From contig NC_014365.1 of assembly GCF_000143965.1 (NCBI RefSeq), positions 2,383,501 through 2,447,500 on the forward strand: a DNA stretch of 64,000 nucleotides, in the 5' to 3' direction. Within the stretch, counting starts at the first letter, position 1. Each line of letters starts with the position of its first letter. Origin of the DNA: Desulfarculus baarsii DSM 2075. GTDB taxonomy: Bacteria; Desulfobacterota; Desulfarculia; Desulfarculales; Desulfarculaceae. Below the pieces are notes generated by a model that did no database searches, was not told the origin of the DNA, and saw nothing but the letters and a program-made list of their open reading frames with translations. This document shows positions 7,282 to 15,904 of the stretch, piece after piece. Made by a program: the position numbers and the translations under genes.

Positions 7282-8813
7282 TGGCCGAGCAAGATAATGC
7301 CCGCGCGGCCATGGCCGAACTGATTTTTCAGGCCTTGCCCACGCCCACGTTGGTGTTGAATGAGCATATGGTCGTACAGGACGTCAACCGCGCCTTTTTG
7401 ACCCGCTACGACCTGGGCCGCGCCGACGTGCTGGGCCGGCGTTGCTTCGAGGTCTTCCACAGCCAGTCCCTGCCCTGCCCACCCTCGCGCTGCCGCTTTC
7501 GGGCGGCCATGAGCGGCCACACCGGCCAGAGCGTGATCCACGAGTTCGTCGGCCTCGACGGCCAAGCCGTCATCGAGGAGGTGGCCCTCTCGCCGCTGGT
7601 TGACGAACGCGGCCGCGTCATCGGCGTCATCGAGACCATCCGCGACGTGACCAAGGCCAAGCTGATGGAAAACGCGCTCATCCACGCCAACGAGTTCTTG
7701 AACCGTGTGATGGACTCGATGGTCGACGCGGTGGTGGTGGCCGACCTCAAGGGCAAGGTTTTGCTAAGCAATCATCAAGCCCTGAAAATTCTGGAAATTC
7801 CACCCGGCGACGAGATCACCAACCACCGCCTGCAGGATTTCTGCCCCCTGGAAGAACTGCGCCGCCTGCGCAAGAGCCTCGACCAGGGCGGCGGCCGGGC
7901 CGAGGCCGTACGCACGTTTTTGACCAACGGTCAGGGTCAGCGCGTGCCGGTGTTGGTCAACTCGGCGGTGGTCACGCGCGAGGGCAAGCCCGTGGCCACG
8001 GTGGGCGTCTTCCACGACTTGCGCCACCAGATCCAACTGGAGCGCCACCTCAGCGAGGCCCGCTTGCAAGTGGTGCAATCGGACAAGCTGGCCCGCCTGG
8101 GCCAACTGGCCGCCGGCGTGGCCCATGAGCTCAACAACCCCCTCACCGGCATCACCATCTATGCCGAGTTGGTCAAGGAAAGCCTGCCGCCCGACAGCCC
8201 CCTGCAGGACGACATGACCAACATTGTCGAAGACGCCCAGCGCTGCCGCGACATCGTCAAGGACTTGCTGGACTACAGCCGCCAGACCACCGTGCGCGTC
8301 GAGGACCTGGACCTCAACCAGGTCATCGAGGACGCCTTCAATCTCATCCGCGACGACGCGCTGTTTCTGCACGTGGACGTGGTGCGCGACTATCACAAGG
8401 GCCCCCTGACCCTGGAGGGCGACGAAAAGCTGTTGCGCCAGGTGTTCATCAACCTGCTCTCCAACGCCATCGACGCCATGGCCGGTCGAGGCCGCCTGAC
8501 CGTGCGCACCGGCTTGGACGGCCAGGGCATGCGCTGGGCCGAGATCTCCGACACCGGCCCGGGCATCGCCCCCGAACACCTCGACCGCATCTTCGACCCG
8601 TTTTTCACCACCAAGGCCCCTGGCAAGGGCACCGGCCTGGGCCTGAGCGTGGTCTACGGCGTGGTCAGCCGGGCCGGTGGCGCGGTGGAGGTCAAGAACA
8701 CCGGCCCCAACGGCACGACATTCAAGGTCAGCCTGCCCGAAAAGGCCGACCAATCCTTGAAGGCCTTCGCCGAAGTCTACATGACCAACCCCAGCGGAGA
8801 CGTAGCGCCGTGA
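7281..8813 (+). CDS. PAS-PAS sensor histidine kinase
   Basis: 510 residues. Two PAS domains (about 10-115 and 140-245), a HisKA helix pair with [12 protein letters not shown] (phospho-acceptor H282), and a HATPase_c domain with [10 protein letters not shown] (N box), DTGPGI (G1) and KGTGLGLSV (G2). No membrane segments, so the signal is cytoplasmic. The first PAS carries a Cys cluster ([19 protein letters not shown]) like those in redox or metal-sensing PAS proteins. The start is ATG 7281; the long open frame further upstream is antisense-like noise over the ACT gene. It overlaps the next hybrid regulator by four bases (GTGA). Likely partners are that hybrid and the receiver at 5869. Confidence 0.9.
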   Translation: MAEQDNARAAMAELIFQALPTPTLVLNEHMVVQDVNRAFLTRYDLGRADVLGRRCFEVFHSQSLPCPPSRCRFRAAMSGHTGQSVIHEFVGLDGQAVIEEVALSPLVDERGRVIGVIETIRDVTKAKLMENALIHANEFLNRVMDSMVDAVVVADLKGKVLLSNHQALKILEIPPGDEITNHRLQDFCPLEELRRLRKSLDQGGGRAEAVRTFLTNGQGQRVPVLVNSAVVTREGKPVATVGVFHDLRHQIQLERHLSEARLQVVQSDKLARLGQLAAGVAHELNNPLTGITIYAELVKESLPPDSPLQDDMTNIVEDAQRCRDIVKDLLDYSRQTTVRVEDLDLNQVIEDAFNLIRDDALFLHVDVVRDYHKGPLTLEGDEKLLRQVFINLLSNAIDAMAGRGRLTVRTGLDGQGMRWAEISDTGPGIAPEHLDRIFDPFFTTKAPGKGTGLGLSVVYGVVSRAGGAVEVKNTGPNGTTFKVSLPEKADQSLKAFAEVYMTNPSGDVAP

Positions 8814-10261
8814 GCCCCGATAGCCCATATCGCATTTTGGTGGTCGACGACGAGGAACGCATCAGGCAGGCCGTGCGCCGGGTGCTCGAGACCATGGGCA
8901 TGGTCGTGATGGAGGCGGCCAACGGCCGCGAGGGCCTGGAGCGCATCGCCGACTACAAGCCCGACCTGGTGCTGGTGGACCTGATGATGCCGGTGATGGA
9001 TGGCATGGAGATGATCGGCCGGGCGCGCAAAAGCCACGCCTCCCTGGCCTTCGTGGTTATCACCGGCTACGCCACCCTGGAAAAGGCCGTGGAGGCCATG
9101 AAACAGGGGGCCGACGATTTTCTGGCCAAGCCCTTCAAACCCCAGGAACTGCGCCTGGTCATCGAGCGGGTGCTCAAACGAGTGGCCACCCTGCAGGATA
9201 TGGCCATCGAAAAGAGCCGCACCAGGGTGCTGGTGGAGTCGATGACCAACGGCGTGCTGGTCATCGACACGGAGCGCCGGGTAGTCCTGATGAATCCGGC
9301 CCTGCGCCGCCTGGCGCGCTGGGACGAGGGCGAGGTGCTGGGCCGCGATCTGGAGGAGGCCCTGCCCTGCCCGGCGGTGGCCCAGGCCCTGAGTGAGGTG
9401 TTGGCCGGCCAGGGCGATCAGGACGGCCAGAGCGTGTCCTGCCAGATCACCCTGGGCCTGGCCGAAGAGCCCATGCACTTGCAGGTGACGTGCAGCCCGT
9501 TTTTGGACAGCCGCGGCCGACTGGTGGGCGCGCTGGCCGTTTTCGACGACGTGACGGCCCTGCGCCGGCTCGACGAGCTCAAAAGCGAATACGTCTCCAC
9601 CGTGGCCCACGAGATCGCCAGCCCCCTGTCTTCGGTGCTGAGTCAGTTGCAGAACTTGAGCCAAGGGCTGGCCGGCGAACTCAACGAACGCCAGGGGCAG
9701 ATCGTGCGCCGCGCTCGCCTGCGCATCGAGGGCATCATCAACCTCAGCAAGGATCTGCTCGATCTTTCCAAGATCGAGGCCGGGGCCATGGGCCAGGCCG
9801 AGGAGCGCCTGGCCGTGGGGCCGATCCTCGAGGAGGCGGTGGACATCATGCGGGCCAAGGCCGCCGACAAGGCCCAGAGCCTCACGCTGGAGATGGCCGC
9901 CGAGTTGCCACGCGTGGCCGGCGTGCAGCGTGAACTGCAAGAGGTGTTTGTCAACCTGATCAGCAACGCCGTTCGCTACACGCCGCAAGGCGGGCGCATC
10001 GATGTGCGGGCCACGGCGCAAGACGGCTGGGTGCGCGTCGATGTGAGCGACAACGGTTTTGGCGTCCCCATCGAAGATCAAGAAAAAATCTTTCAGCGTT
10101 TCTACCGCGTCAAGGACGCCAACACCCGCAATATCATCGGCACCGGCCTGGGCCTGCCCATCGTCAAGCGGGTGGTCGAGGCCATGGGCGGCAATGTGCG
10201 CCTGCGCAGCAAGCCCGGCCAGGGCAGCACATTCAGCGTGCTGCTGCCCGCCGTCGGCTGA
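8810..10261 (+). CDS. Hybrid regulator: receiver-PAS-histidine kinase
   Basis: 483 residues. N-terminal receiver (about 7-122) with acidic VVDDEE, phospho-acceptor D57 in LVLVDLMMP and K in FLAKPFKP. Then a PAS domain (about 135-245), HisKA with STVAHEIASPL (H267), and HATPase_c with NLISNAVRYTP, DNGFGVP and GTGLGLPI. The order receiver-before-kinase is typical of proteins that receive phosphate from one kinase and pass it on. GTG start in a 4-base overlap with the upstream kinase stop. No DNA-binding output is present in the cluster, so the final target may be the receiver at 5869 or an unlinked regulator. Confidence 0.9.
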   Translation: MSPDSPYRILVVDDEERIRQAVRRVLETMGMVVMEAANGREGLERIADYKPDLVLVDLMMPVMDGMEMIGRARKSHASLAFVVITGYATLEKAVEAMKQGADDFLAKPFKPQELRLVIERVLKRVATLQDMAIEKSRTRVLVESMTNGVLVIDTERRVVLMNPALRRLARWDEGEVLGRDLEEALPCPAVAQALSEVLAGQGDQDGQSVSCQITLGLAEEPMHLQVTCSPFLDSRGRLVGALAVFDDVTALRRLDELKSEYVSTVAHEIASPLSSVLSQLQNLSQGLAGELNERQGQIVRRARLRIEGIINLSKDLLDLSKIEAGAMGQAEERLAVGPILEEAVDIMRAKAADKAQSLTLEMAAELPRVAGVQRELQEVFVNLISNAVRYTPQGGRIDVRATAQDGWVRVDVSDNGFGVPIEDQEKIFQRFYRVKDANTRNIIGTGLGLPIVKRVVEAMGGNVRLRSKPGQGSTFSVLLPAVG

Positions 10262-10303
10262 GGAAGACATGGGCCAAGCCAACCCGCATGGTTTGCGTCA
10301 TGC

Positions 10304-10332
10304 TTGACAGCGACGGTGGATGGAAGTACCAT
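10304..10332 (+). promoter_or_regulatory. Sigma70-like promoter for the glycan cluster
   Basis: TTGACA (10304-10309), 17-base spacer, TACCAT (10327-10332). The -35 is a perfect consensus and spacing is optimal. A short inverted repeat GCATG/CATGC (10286-10303) abuts the -35. It lies in the 233-base gap between the kinase operon and the transketolase gene, giving a leader of about 155 bases in which I see no other feature. Confidence 0.6.
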
Positions 10333-10494
10333 GCTCCGCAGCGGTGGTTTACCGATTCGTTCAGACATTTCAAGCGCTAACCCAGCCTGTACGAATTGAC
10401 GAGATCGCTGTCGATGTTGATGGGATCTCCGAAGCCGCTCGCGAAACCAGCCCGCATTTTTGGTTCAGAAGAGCCGCCGCTTCCTGGAAAGCCG

Positions 10495-11286
10495 ATGGAA
10501 TACAACGCCGACGCCCTCAATCTAGCCACGCAAAAGGCGCGGCTGCGCCTTTTGAAGATGCATCACGACGCCCAATGTGGTCATTTGGGCTGCAACCTCT
10601 CCTGTCTGGACGCCTTGATAACCCTGTATCACGTCGTGATGGGAGGCGATGACGCTTTTGTCTTGTCCAAGGGGCACTCCGCCGGGGCCTTGTACGTGGC
10701 GCTCTGGTCCATCGGGCGCCTGAGCGACGCCGATCTGGACACCTTTTGCCGCAACGGCACCAGGCTTCCGGCTCACCCCACCACCGACGCGCCTGGCGTG
10801 CACTTTTCCACGGGCAGCCTGGGGCACGGGCCTTCGTTGGCGGCGGGCATGGCCTTGGCCAGGCGGGCCAAGGGCCAGGCGGGCGACGTGTATTGCCTGT
10901 GCTCCGACGGCGAATGGCAAGAGGGCTCGTGTTGGGAGGCGCTGATCTTTTCGGTGCATCACCGTTTGGACAACCTCGTCATTCTTCTCGACCAAAACGG
11001 TCTGCAAGCCTTTGGCCGCACTGTCGATGTGGCCTCCATCGCCGATCTTTCCTCGCGCCTGGCCGCTTTCGGCGCCTCCGTGGCCACGGTGGACGGCCAC
11101 GACCCCAAAGCCATCGCCGCGGGTATCGCGCGGCGGGAAAGCGCCAAGCCGCACATCGTCGTCTTGCGCACGCGCAAGGGCAATGGCTTGCACTTCGAGG
11201 GCCTGGTTGAATCCCATTATTTGGCCTTGAGCGAGGAACAATTCCTGGCCGCCTGCGCCGACACAACGGGCGGAACGATAAATTGA
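10495..11286 (+). CDS. Transketolase-like protein, N-terminal (TPP-binding) subunit
   Basis: 263 residues; corresponds to the first half of transketolase. Motifs: LSKGHSAGALYVALW, GSLGHGPSLAAGMALA, and the TPP/Mg site CSDGEWQEGSCWEAL with VILLDQNGLQ. ATG 10495 is chosen because GGAAAG lies just before it and the conserved part starts soon after. It is coupled to the C-terminal subunit by a TTGA overlap. Split transketolases are found in sugar-nucleotide clusters, where they move two-carbon units. The position at the head of a surface-polysaccharide operon suggests a role in making an unusual sugar rather than central pentose metabolism. Confidence 0.88.
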   Translation: MEYNADALNLATQKARLRLLKMHHDAQCGHLGCNLSCLDALITLYHVVMGGDDAFVLSKGHSAGALYVALWSIGRLSDADLDTFCRNGTRLPAHPTTDAPGVHFSTGSLGHGPSLAAGMALARRAKGQAGDVYCLCSDGEWQEGSCWEALIFSVHHRLDNLVILLDQNGLQAFGRTVDVASIADLSSRLAAFGASVATVDGHDPKAIAAGIARRESAKPHIVVLRTRKGNGLHFEGLVESHYLALSEEQFLAACADTTGGTIN

Positions 11287-12173
11287 GAGACTCCTTTGCC
11301 CGTGCGGTGATCGCCAGGCACGGTCGGAAGCCAACCTTCTTTTTGACCGGAGACCTTGGCTTCATGGCCCTTGAAGGCGTGCGCGAGGCGCTGGGCGATT
11401 TTTTCATAAACTGCGGCGTTGCCGAGCAAAACATGGTGTCGGTGGCGGCGGGGCTGGCGCGGGGCGGTTTTTCCGTTTACGTATACAGCATTGCTCCATT
11501 TTGTTATGCCCGGCCCTTCGAGCAAATCCGCAACGACCTTGGCGGCCTGCCGGTTTGCCTGGTCGGCAATGGCGGTGGTTTTGGTTATGGGGTCATGGGG
11601 CCAAGTCATCACGCCCTCGAAGACTGCTCGGCCATGTCTTGCCTGGGGCTGCGCGTGCTGGTCCCGGCCTTTGACGACGATATCCCGGCCATGCTCGAGT
11701 CCGTCAACTCGCCGACATACCTGCGGCTGGGGCGAGATGAACGGCCAAGCGGCAGTCAGGCCCCCGGCTACGCCCCCTGGCGTCCGTTGCTGGAAGGACG
11801 AGCGGGCGTCCTGGTGGCGCTGGGCCCCCTGGCCGGGCTGGCCTGGGGATGCCTCGCCCGGTTTGAACCAGCGGCGCGCCCATCTCTGTGGGCGGTGACG
11901 GAGTTTCCTTTGGAGCCTCTGCCCGAACCGCTTTGCGAGGCCATCGCCAAAGGCCAGCCCCTTGGCGTGCTGGAAGAGCACGTGGCCCACGGCGGTCTGG
12001 GCATGCAACTGACCCATTGCCTGGCCAGCCGGGGTGTATGGCCGCGTCGTTTCGTGCACCGGCATGCCCTGCGCTATCCTTCGGGCACATACGGCTCCCA
12101 AGGTTTCCACCGGGCGGAATGTGGCCTGGACGCGGCGGGGCTTGAAGACATGATCGCGCGGATGTCGGCCTAA
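11283..12173 (+). CDS. Transketolase-like protein, C-terminal subunit
   Basis: 296 residues; the pyrimidine-binding and C-terminal domains of transketolase. FFINCGVAEQNMVSVAAGLA contains the catalytic Glu that activates TPP in this family, followed by GGFSVYVYSIAPF, GGGFGYGVMGPSHH and the C-terminal domain with GVLEEHVAHGGLG. TTG start overlaps the upstream stop by four bases, so the two halves are made together and should form one active site at their interface. The substrate is unknown; the neighbours are glycan genes. Confidence 0.88.
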   Translation: MRDSFARAVIARHGRKPTFFLTGDLGFMALEGVREALGDFFINCGVAEQNMVSVAAGLARGGFSVYVYSIAPFCYARPFEQIRNDLGGLPVCLVGNGGGFGYGVMGPSHHALEDCSAMSCLGLRVLVPAFDDDIPAMLESVNSPTYLRLGRDERPSGSQAPGYAPWRPLLEGRAGVLVALGPLAGLAWGCLARFEPAARPSLWAVTEFPLEPLPEPLCEAIAKGQPLGVLEEHVAHGGLGMQLTHCLASRGVWPRRFVHRHALRYPSGTYGSQGFHRAECGLDAAGLEDMIARMSA

Positions 12174-12225
12174 CCAGAAAGAGTGGGCGCGGCGACCGCA
12201 AGGGGCCGGGGCAAGAGGGTCACGA

Positions 12226-12405
12226 ATGACTTTTACGGACGAAAGGACCGCCGCCGGCATGCAATCCATAGACAGGCTGGTCGCCAGCCTTCCAGGACCA
12301 ATCTTGGTGATTGGCGCCAGCGGTTTCATTGGCGGCAATCTGTTCCGCGCCCTGCTTGCGCGCAGGGAGGACGTCATCGGGACGGTGTTTTCCGGCAGCC
12401 CGTGA
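12226..12405 (+). pseudogene. N-terminal fragment of the epimerase, cut off by in-frame TGA
   Basis: From ATG 12226 the frame encodes 59 residues including ILVIGASGFIGGNLFRALL, the NAD-binding GxxGxxG motif of short-chain epimerases, and stops at TGA 12403-12405. The same frame continues at once into the rest of the epimerase (12409 on), so no frameshift is needed; one codon separates the parts. A Trp (TGG) at this point would restore a 671-residue protein. A ribosome-site-like GCAAGAGGGT (12211-12220) precedes the ATG. Possible causes: nonsense mutation, base-call error, or readthrough. Confidence 0.7.
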
Positions 12406-12408
12406 CGC

Positions 12409-14241
12409 TTGGCGGGCGTTTCCGCCCTGAACACGGCCTTCATGAACCTGCACGACCCCAACAGCGTGCGGGCGCTGCTCAATCGCGTCAAACCGAAGGT
12501 TATTTTTCACTGCGCGGCGTTCGGCGCCTATTCTTTCGAAAACGACGCGGACAGAATCCACCACACCAACTACATCAGCCTTGTCAAGCTGCTGGAGTCT
12601 CTCGACCACCGGGAGCTTAACGCCTTCATTCACGCCGGCAGTTCGTCGGAATATGGGTTCAACGCCGCCGGCCCGGCCGAGGACGACCGACTTTCGCCCA
12701 ACAGCCATTACGCCGTCAGCAAGGCCGCGGCCAGCCTCGCCCTGGCCTATCACGGCAAGGCGCGCGGGTTGCCCGTATGCAATCTGCGCCTGTATTCGGT
12801 CTATGGGCCTTACGAAGACTCATCGCGTTTGATGCCCGTGTTGTGTGAACACGCCGTGCGTGGTTGCCTGCCGCCGTTCGCACCGGCCAACACCGCGCGC
12901 GACTTCGTTTACATCGACGACGTCATCGAGGCCTTCCTCTTGGCCGCCGCCCACATGGGCCCCGATCTGGCCGGTGAATCATTCAATATCGGCACTGGCG
13001 AAAAAACCACCTTGGGCAACCTGGCCGCCCTGGCCGGCAAGGTTTTCGACATCCAGGAGGAGCCGCGTTTCACGCCCAGCGCGGGCAGAAGTTGGGACAT
13101 GGAGCAATGGTACGCCAACCCGGCCAAGGCCGAACGCCTTTTGGGTTGGCGGCCGCGCACCCCCCTGGCCCAAGGCTTGATTTCGTGCCGTGATTGGTGG
13201 CGAGAACACCTGCGCCACGCCCAGTTCCAAGAATTGACCAAGAAAACACACGCGCGAAAAAGCAAGAATTCCCTCACGGCGATCATCGCTTGCTATCGTG
13301 ACGAAGAAGCCATTCCCATCATGCACGAGCGCCTGGTGGCTGTTTTCAACAAAATCGGCGTGGAATACGAAATAATCTTTGTCGACGACTGCTCGCCGGA
13401 CAACGGCCGAGAACGCATCAGGGAGATCAGCGCCGCCGACCCTCATGTCCTGGGCATCAGCCATTCACGCAACTTCGGCTCCCAGGCAGCCTTCCGCAGC
13501 GGCATGGAACTGGCCAGCAAGGAGGCCTGCGTCCTGCTTGACGGCGACCTCCAAGATCCACCCGAAATCATCGAACAATTTGTCGAGAAGTGGCGGCAGG
13601 GGGCCGACGTGGTTTACGGACGCCGCGTCAAACGCGAAATGCCGTTCTGGCTCGACCTGTGCTACAAGGGTTTTTATCGTATTTTCGCTATGTTAAGCGA
13701 AGTGGCCATACCCAAGGACGCCGGCGATTTTTCGCTTATCGATCGATCGGTGATGCAGTGGATCCTGCAATGCGAAGAACGTGATTTTTTCCTGCGCGGC
13801 ATCCGGGCCTATGTGGGCTTCAACCAAGTCGGCGTCGATTACGTGCGTCCCGAACGAATGTTCGGTCGCAGCACCAACAATTGGATTCGCAACATCGGCT
13901 GGGCCAAAAAGGCCATTTTTTCCTTCAGTCGCACTCCGCTGCACATGCTCACGTTCTTGGGCGGACTGGCCTTCGCCGGCTCCGTCGGCTTGGCGCTGGC
14001 TTCCGTGATCATCCGGCTATTGGCCCCGGAATCAACGCCAAAGGGAATGACGTTCCTATCACTATTGATAATGTTATTTGGCTCGGCCACGCTGTTGGGC
14101 TTGGGCTTGCTGGGCGAATACCTCGGCAAGGTTTTCGAGGAGGCCAAGGCCAGGCCGCCCTTCATCCGCAAGCACTTCATCATGCATGGGCGGATCAAGC
14201 CGGCCGACGCGCGGCCGATTCAGGCCAGGGATGATCAATGA
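12409..14241 (+). CDS. NAD-dependent epimerase/dehydratase fused to family 2 glycosyltransferase (lacks its NAD motif downstream of a TGA)
   Basis: About 610 residues in this part. Residues 1-270 are the remainder of an extended SDR epimerase: FHCAAFGAY, GSSSEYG, the catalytic YAVSK (Tyr-Lys), NLRLYSVYGP, DFVYIDDV and FNIGTGE. From about 287 a GT2 domain begins: SLTAIIACYRDEEAI, FVDDCSPDN, LLDGDLQDPPEII (DxD-like), RDFFLRGI, and two C-terminal membrane segments (about 520-545 and 553-580). This end resembles DPM1/ArnC-type polyprenyl-phosphate glycosyltransferases. The frame runs through both domains with no stop. The GxxGxxG motif lies upstream of TGA 12403. If translation starts anew (TTG 12409 or ATG 12442) the epimerase half would be dead while the transferase could still work. 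Confidence 0.8.
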   Translation: MAGVSALNTAFMNLHDPNSVRALLNRVKPKVIFHCAAFGAYSFENDADRIHHTNYISLVKLLESLDHRELNAFIHAGSSSEYGFNAAGPAEDDRLSPNSHYAVSKAAASLALAYHGKARGLPVCNLRLYSVYGPYEDSSRLMPVLCEHAVRGCLPPFAPANTARDFVYIDDVIEAFLLAAAHMGPDLAGESFNIGTGEKTTLGNLAALAGKVFDIQEEPRFTPSAGRSWDMEQWYANPAKAERLLGWRPRTPLAQGLISCRDWWREHLRHAQFQELTKKTHARKSKNSLTAIIACYRDEEAIPIMHERLVAVFNKIGVEYEIIFVDDCSPDNGRERIREISAADPHVLGISHSRNFGSQAAFRSGMELASKEACVLLDGDLQDPPEIIEQFVEKWRQGADVVYGRRVKREMPFWLDLCYKGFYRIFAMLSEVAIPKDAGDFSLIDRSVMQWILQCEERDFFLRGIRAYVGFNQVGVDYVRPERMFGRSTNNWIRNIGWAKKAIFSFSRTPLHMLTFLGGLAFAGSVGLALASVIIRLLAPESTPKGMTFLSLLIMLFGSATLLGLGLLGEYLGKVFEEAKARPPFIRKHFIMHGRIKPADARPIQARDDQ

Positions 14242-15146
14242 GGGCAACCGACGCCGCCGAGCGGGCCTGCCCCACCTGCGGAAAGCGCCACGGCCGCCTC
14301 TTCGCCAAAGAGCGCATCAACCCCGATCTGGTCGGCAGCTTTACCTACGCATCGCGTAAAACGCCGGAGTTCATGCGTCATCGCCTGGTGCGCTGTCTGT
14401 ATTGCGACACGGTCTACGCCCCCAGCCCGCCTCCGGAGCGCGTTCTTTCGCGGGCCTACGCCAGCGCCGATTATGACTCGTGGGAAGAGGCCGAGTGCGC
14501 CGCCGCCGATTACGCCAGGGTCATCGCGCCACTTCTGAAAGGCCTGCCCGCGTTGGGTGGGGCCGTGGAGATCGGTGCGGGCAACGGCGCTTTTTTGCCG
14601 CACCTGCGCCGGGCCGGTTTCCAAGCCGTGCTGGGCGTCGAGCCGTCGCGCAAGGCCATCGAGGCCGCCAGCGCCCAGGCGCGCCCTTTGCTGCGCGAGG
14701 GCGTGTTCACGCCCGAAACTCTGGCCGAAAACCGGCCCGCCCTGATTTGTTCCTTCATGACCCTGGAGCATCTGCCAGATCCGCGCGGTTTTGTCCAAGC
14801 GGCCCATGACGCCTTGGTCCCTGGCGGCCTGCTGGCCCTGGTGACCCACGACTGGAAAGCCGCGCTGAACCGCCTCTTGGGGTTGCGTTCGCCGATCATC
14901 GACATCGAGCACCTGCAATTGTTCACCGCGCGCGCCCTCCAAAGATTGCTGCGCGACCGCGGGTTCGAGGACATACAAACCGCCGCCTTCAGTAACCGTT
15001 ACCCCTTGCGTTATTGGTTGCGCCTGTCGCCGCTGCCAGCGGGAGTCAGGCGCGCCCTGACCGGCCCGCTCGGACGTTTGGGCCTGCTCACCCTGCCCCT
15101 TTCCCTGCCCGTGGGCAACGTCATGGCCACGGGCCGAAAAAAATAG
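14238..15146 (+). CDS. Class I SAM-dependent methyltransferase with N-terminal zinc ribbon
   Basis: 302 residues. The N-terminus has CPTCGK and, about 45 residues later, CLYCDTVY, a CxxC...CxxC zinc-ribbon pair. The SAM motif I is AVEIGAGNGAFLPHL, with acidic GVEPS after beta 2 and FMTLEHLPDP (motif post-II), then GGLLALVTHDW. This zinc-ribbon/methyltransferase design is common in sugar C- or N-methyltransferases of deoxysugar pathways. ATG overlaps the upstream stop (ATGA). Substrate unknown, probably a nucleotide sugar or glycan. Confidence 0.85.
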   Translation: MRATDAAERACPTCGKRHGRLFAKERINPDLVGSFTYASRKTPEFMRHRLVRCLYCDTVYAPSPPPERVLSRAYASADYDSWEEAECAAADYARVIAPLLKGLPALGGAVEIGAGNGAFLPHLRRAGFQAVLGVEPSRKAIEAASAQARPLLREGVFTPETLAENRPALICSFMTLEHLPDPRGFVQAAHDALVPGGLLALVTHDWKAALNRLLGLRSPIIDIEHLQLFTARALQRLLRDRGFEDIQTAAFSNRYPLRYWLRLSPLPAGVRRALTGPLGRLGLLTLPLSLPVGNVMATGRKK

Positions 15147-15160
15147 GACACTTACTCACG

Positions 15161-15895
15161 ATGCGCCAAGTCAAGACCAGACACAACGTGCGCCGCTTTG
15201 ACGAAGATGTGCGACGTAGCGGATCATACTCCTACACCGCCGACCGCCTTTCCTGCCGGCTGGCCAACGGCCGCATCAGTAGCGGCATCTTGGCCGCCTT
15301 GCCCATGGCCGGCAAAAGCGTTCTTGACCTGGGCTGCGGCGACGGAACCTACAGCCTGGAGCTGGCCGCCGCCGGCGCGGCGTCGGTGCTGGGCGTGGAC
15401 GCCGCGCCAGCCGCCGTCGAGTCGGCCACGCAAAGGGCGGCCGAACGCGGTCTGCAAGGGCTCGCCAGTTTTCAATACGGCGACATCAACGATCTGCGCC
15501 TGCCCCATCGTTTCGACTGCGTGGTGCTGCGCGGGGTGCTCCACCATCTGCCCGACCCGGCCGCGGCCATCATCTCCGCCGCCCGCTGGAGCGACACGGT
15601 TTTGATCCTGGAGCCCAACGGCCTCAATCCGGCGTTGAAAATCATCGAGCGCCTTTCCCGCTACCACAGGGCGCACGAAGAGCGCTCCTTCTTGCCCCGG
15701 ACCTTGCGGCGCTGGTGCCGCGAGGCTGGTTTTTCGTCCATCCAGACGCGGTTTATCAATCTGGTGCCGATGTTTTGCCCCGACTGGCTGGCCCGCCCGC
15801 TGGCCGCCGTCGGCCCAGCGTTGGAGCTCGTTCCCCTGGCGCGAGCCTTTTGCTGTGGCCAGATCGTCGTTCTGGCCCAAAAACAAGCAGGGTAG
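15161..15895 (+). CDS. Class I SAM-dependent methyltransferase
   Basis: 244 residues from ATG 15161. Motif I VLDLGCGDGTYSLEL, then GVDAAPAAV, YGDINDLRLP and LRGVLHHLPDP, the UbiE/COQ5-type pattern. C-terminal part has LEPNGLNPALK and a hydrophobic tail. It starts 14 bases after the previous gene. Second of four methyltransferases in this operon; likely modifies a glycan or lipid-linked sugar. Confidence 0.85.
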   Translation: MRQVKTRHNVRRFDEDVRRSGSYSYTADRLSCRLANGRISSGILAALPMAGKSVLDLGCGDGTYSLELAAAGAASVLGVDAAPAAVESATQRAAERGLQGLASFQYGDINDLRLPHRFDCVVLRGVLHHLPDPAAAIISAARWSDTVLILEPNGLNPALKIIERLSRYHRAHEERSFLPRTLRRWCREAGFSSIQTRFINLVPMFCPDWLARPLAAVGPALELVPLARAFCCGQIVVLAQKQAG

Positions 15896-15904
15896 GAGAG
15901 TATC

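Noticed and set aside
12403-12426. TGA in the epimerase gene as a selenocysteine codon with a downstream stem
   Set aside because: The stem is short and GC-driven, the loop lies only about 10 bases after the TGA, and the position is not a known catalytic Cys/Sec site; nonsense mutation is simpler.
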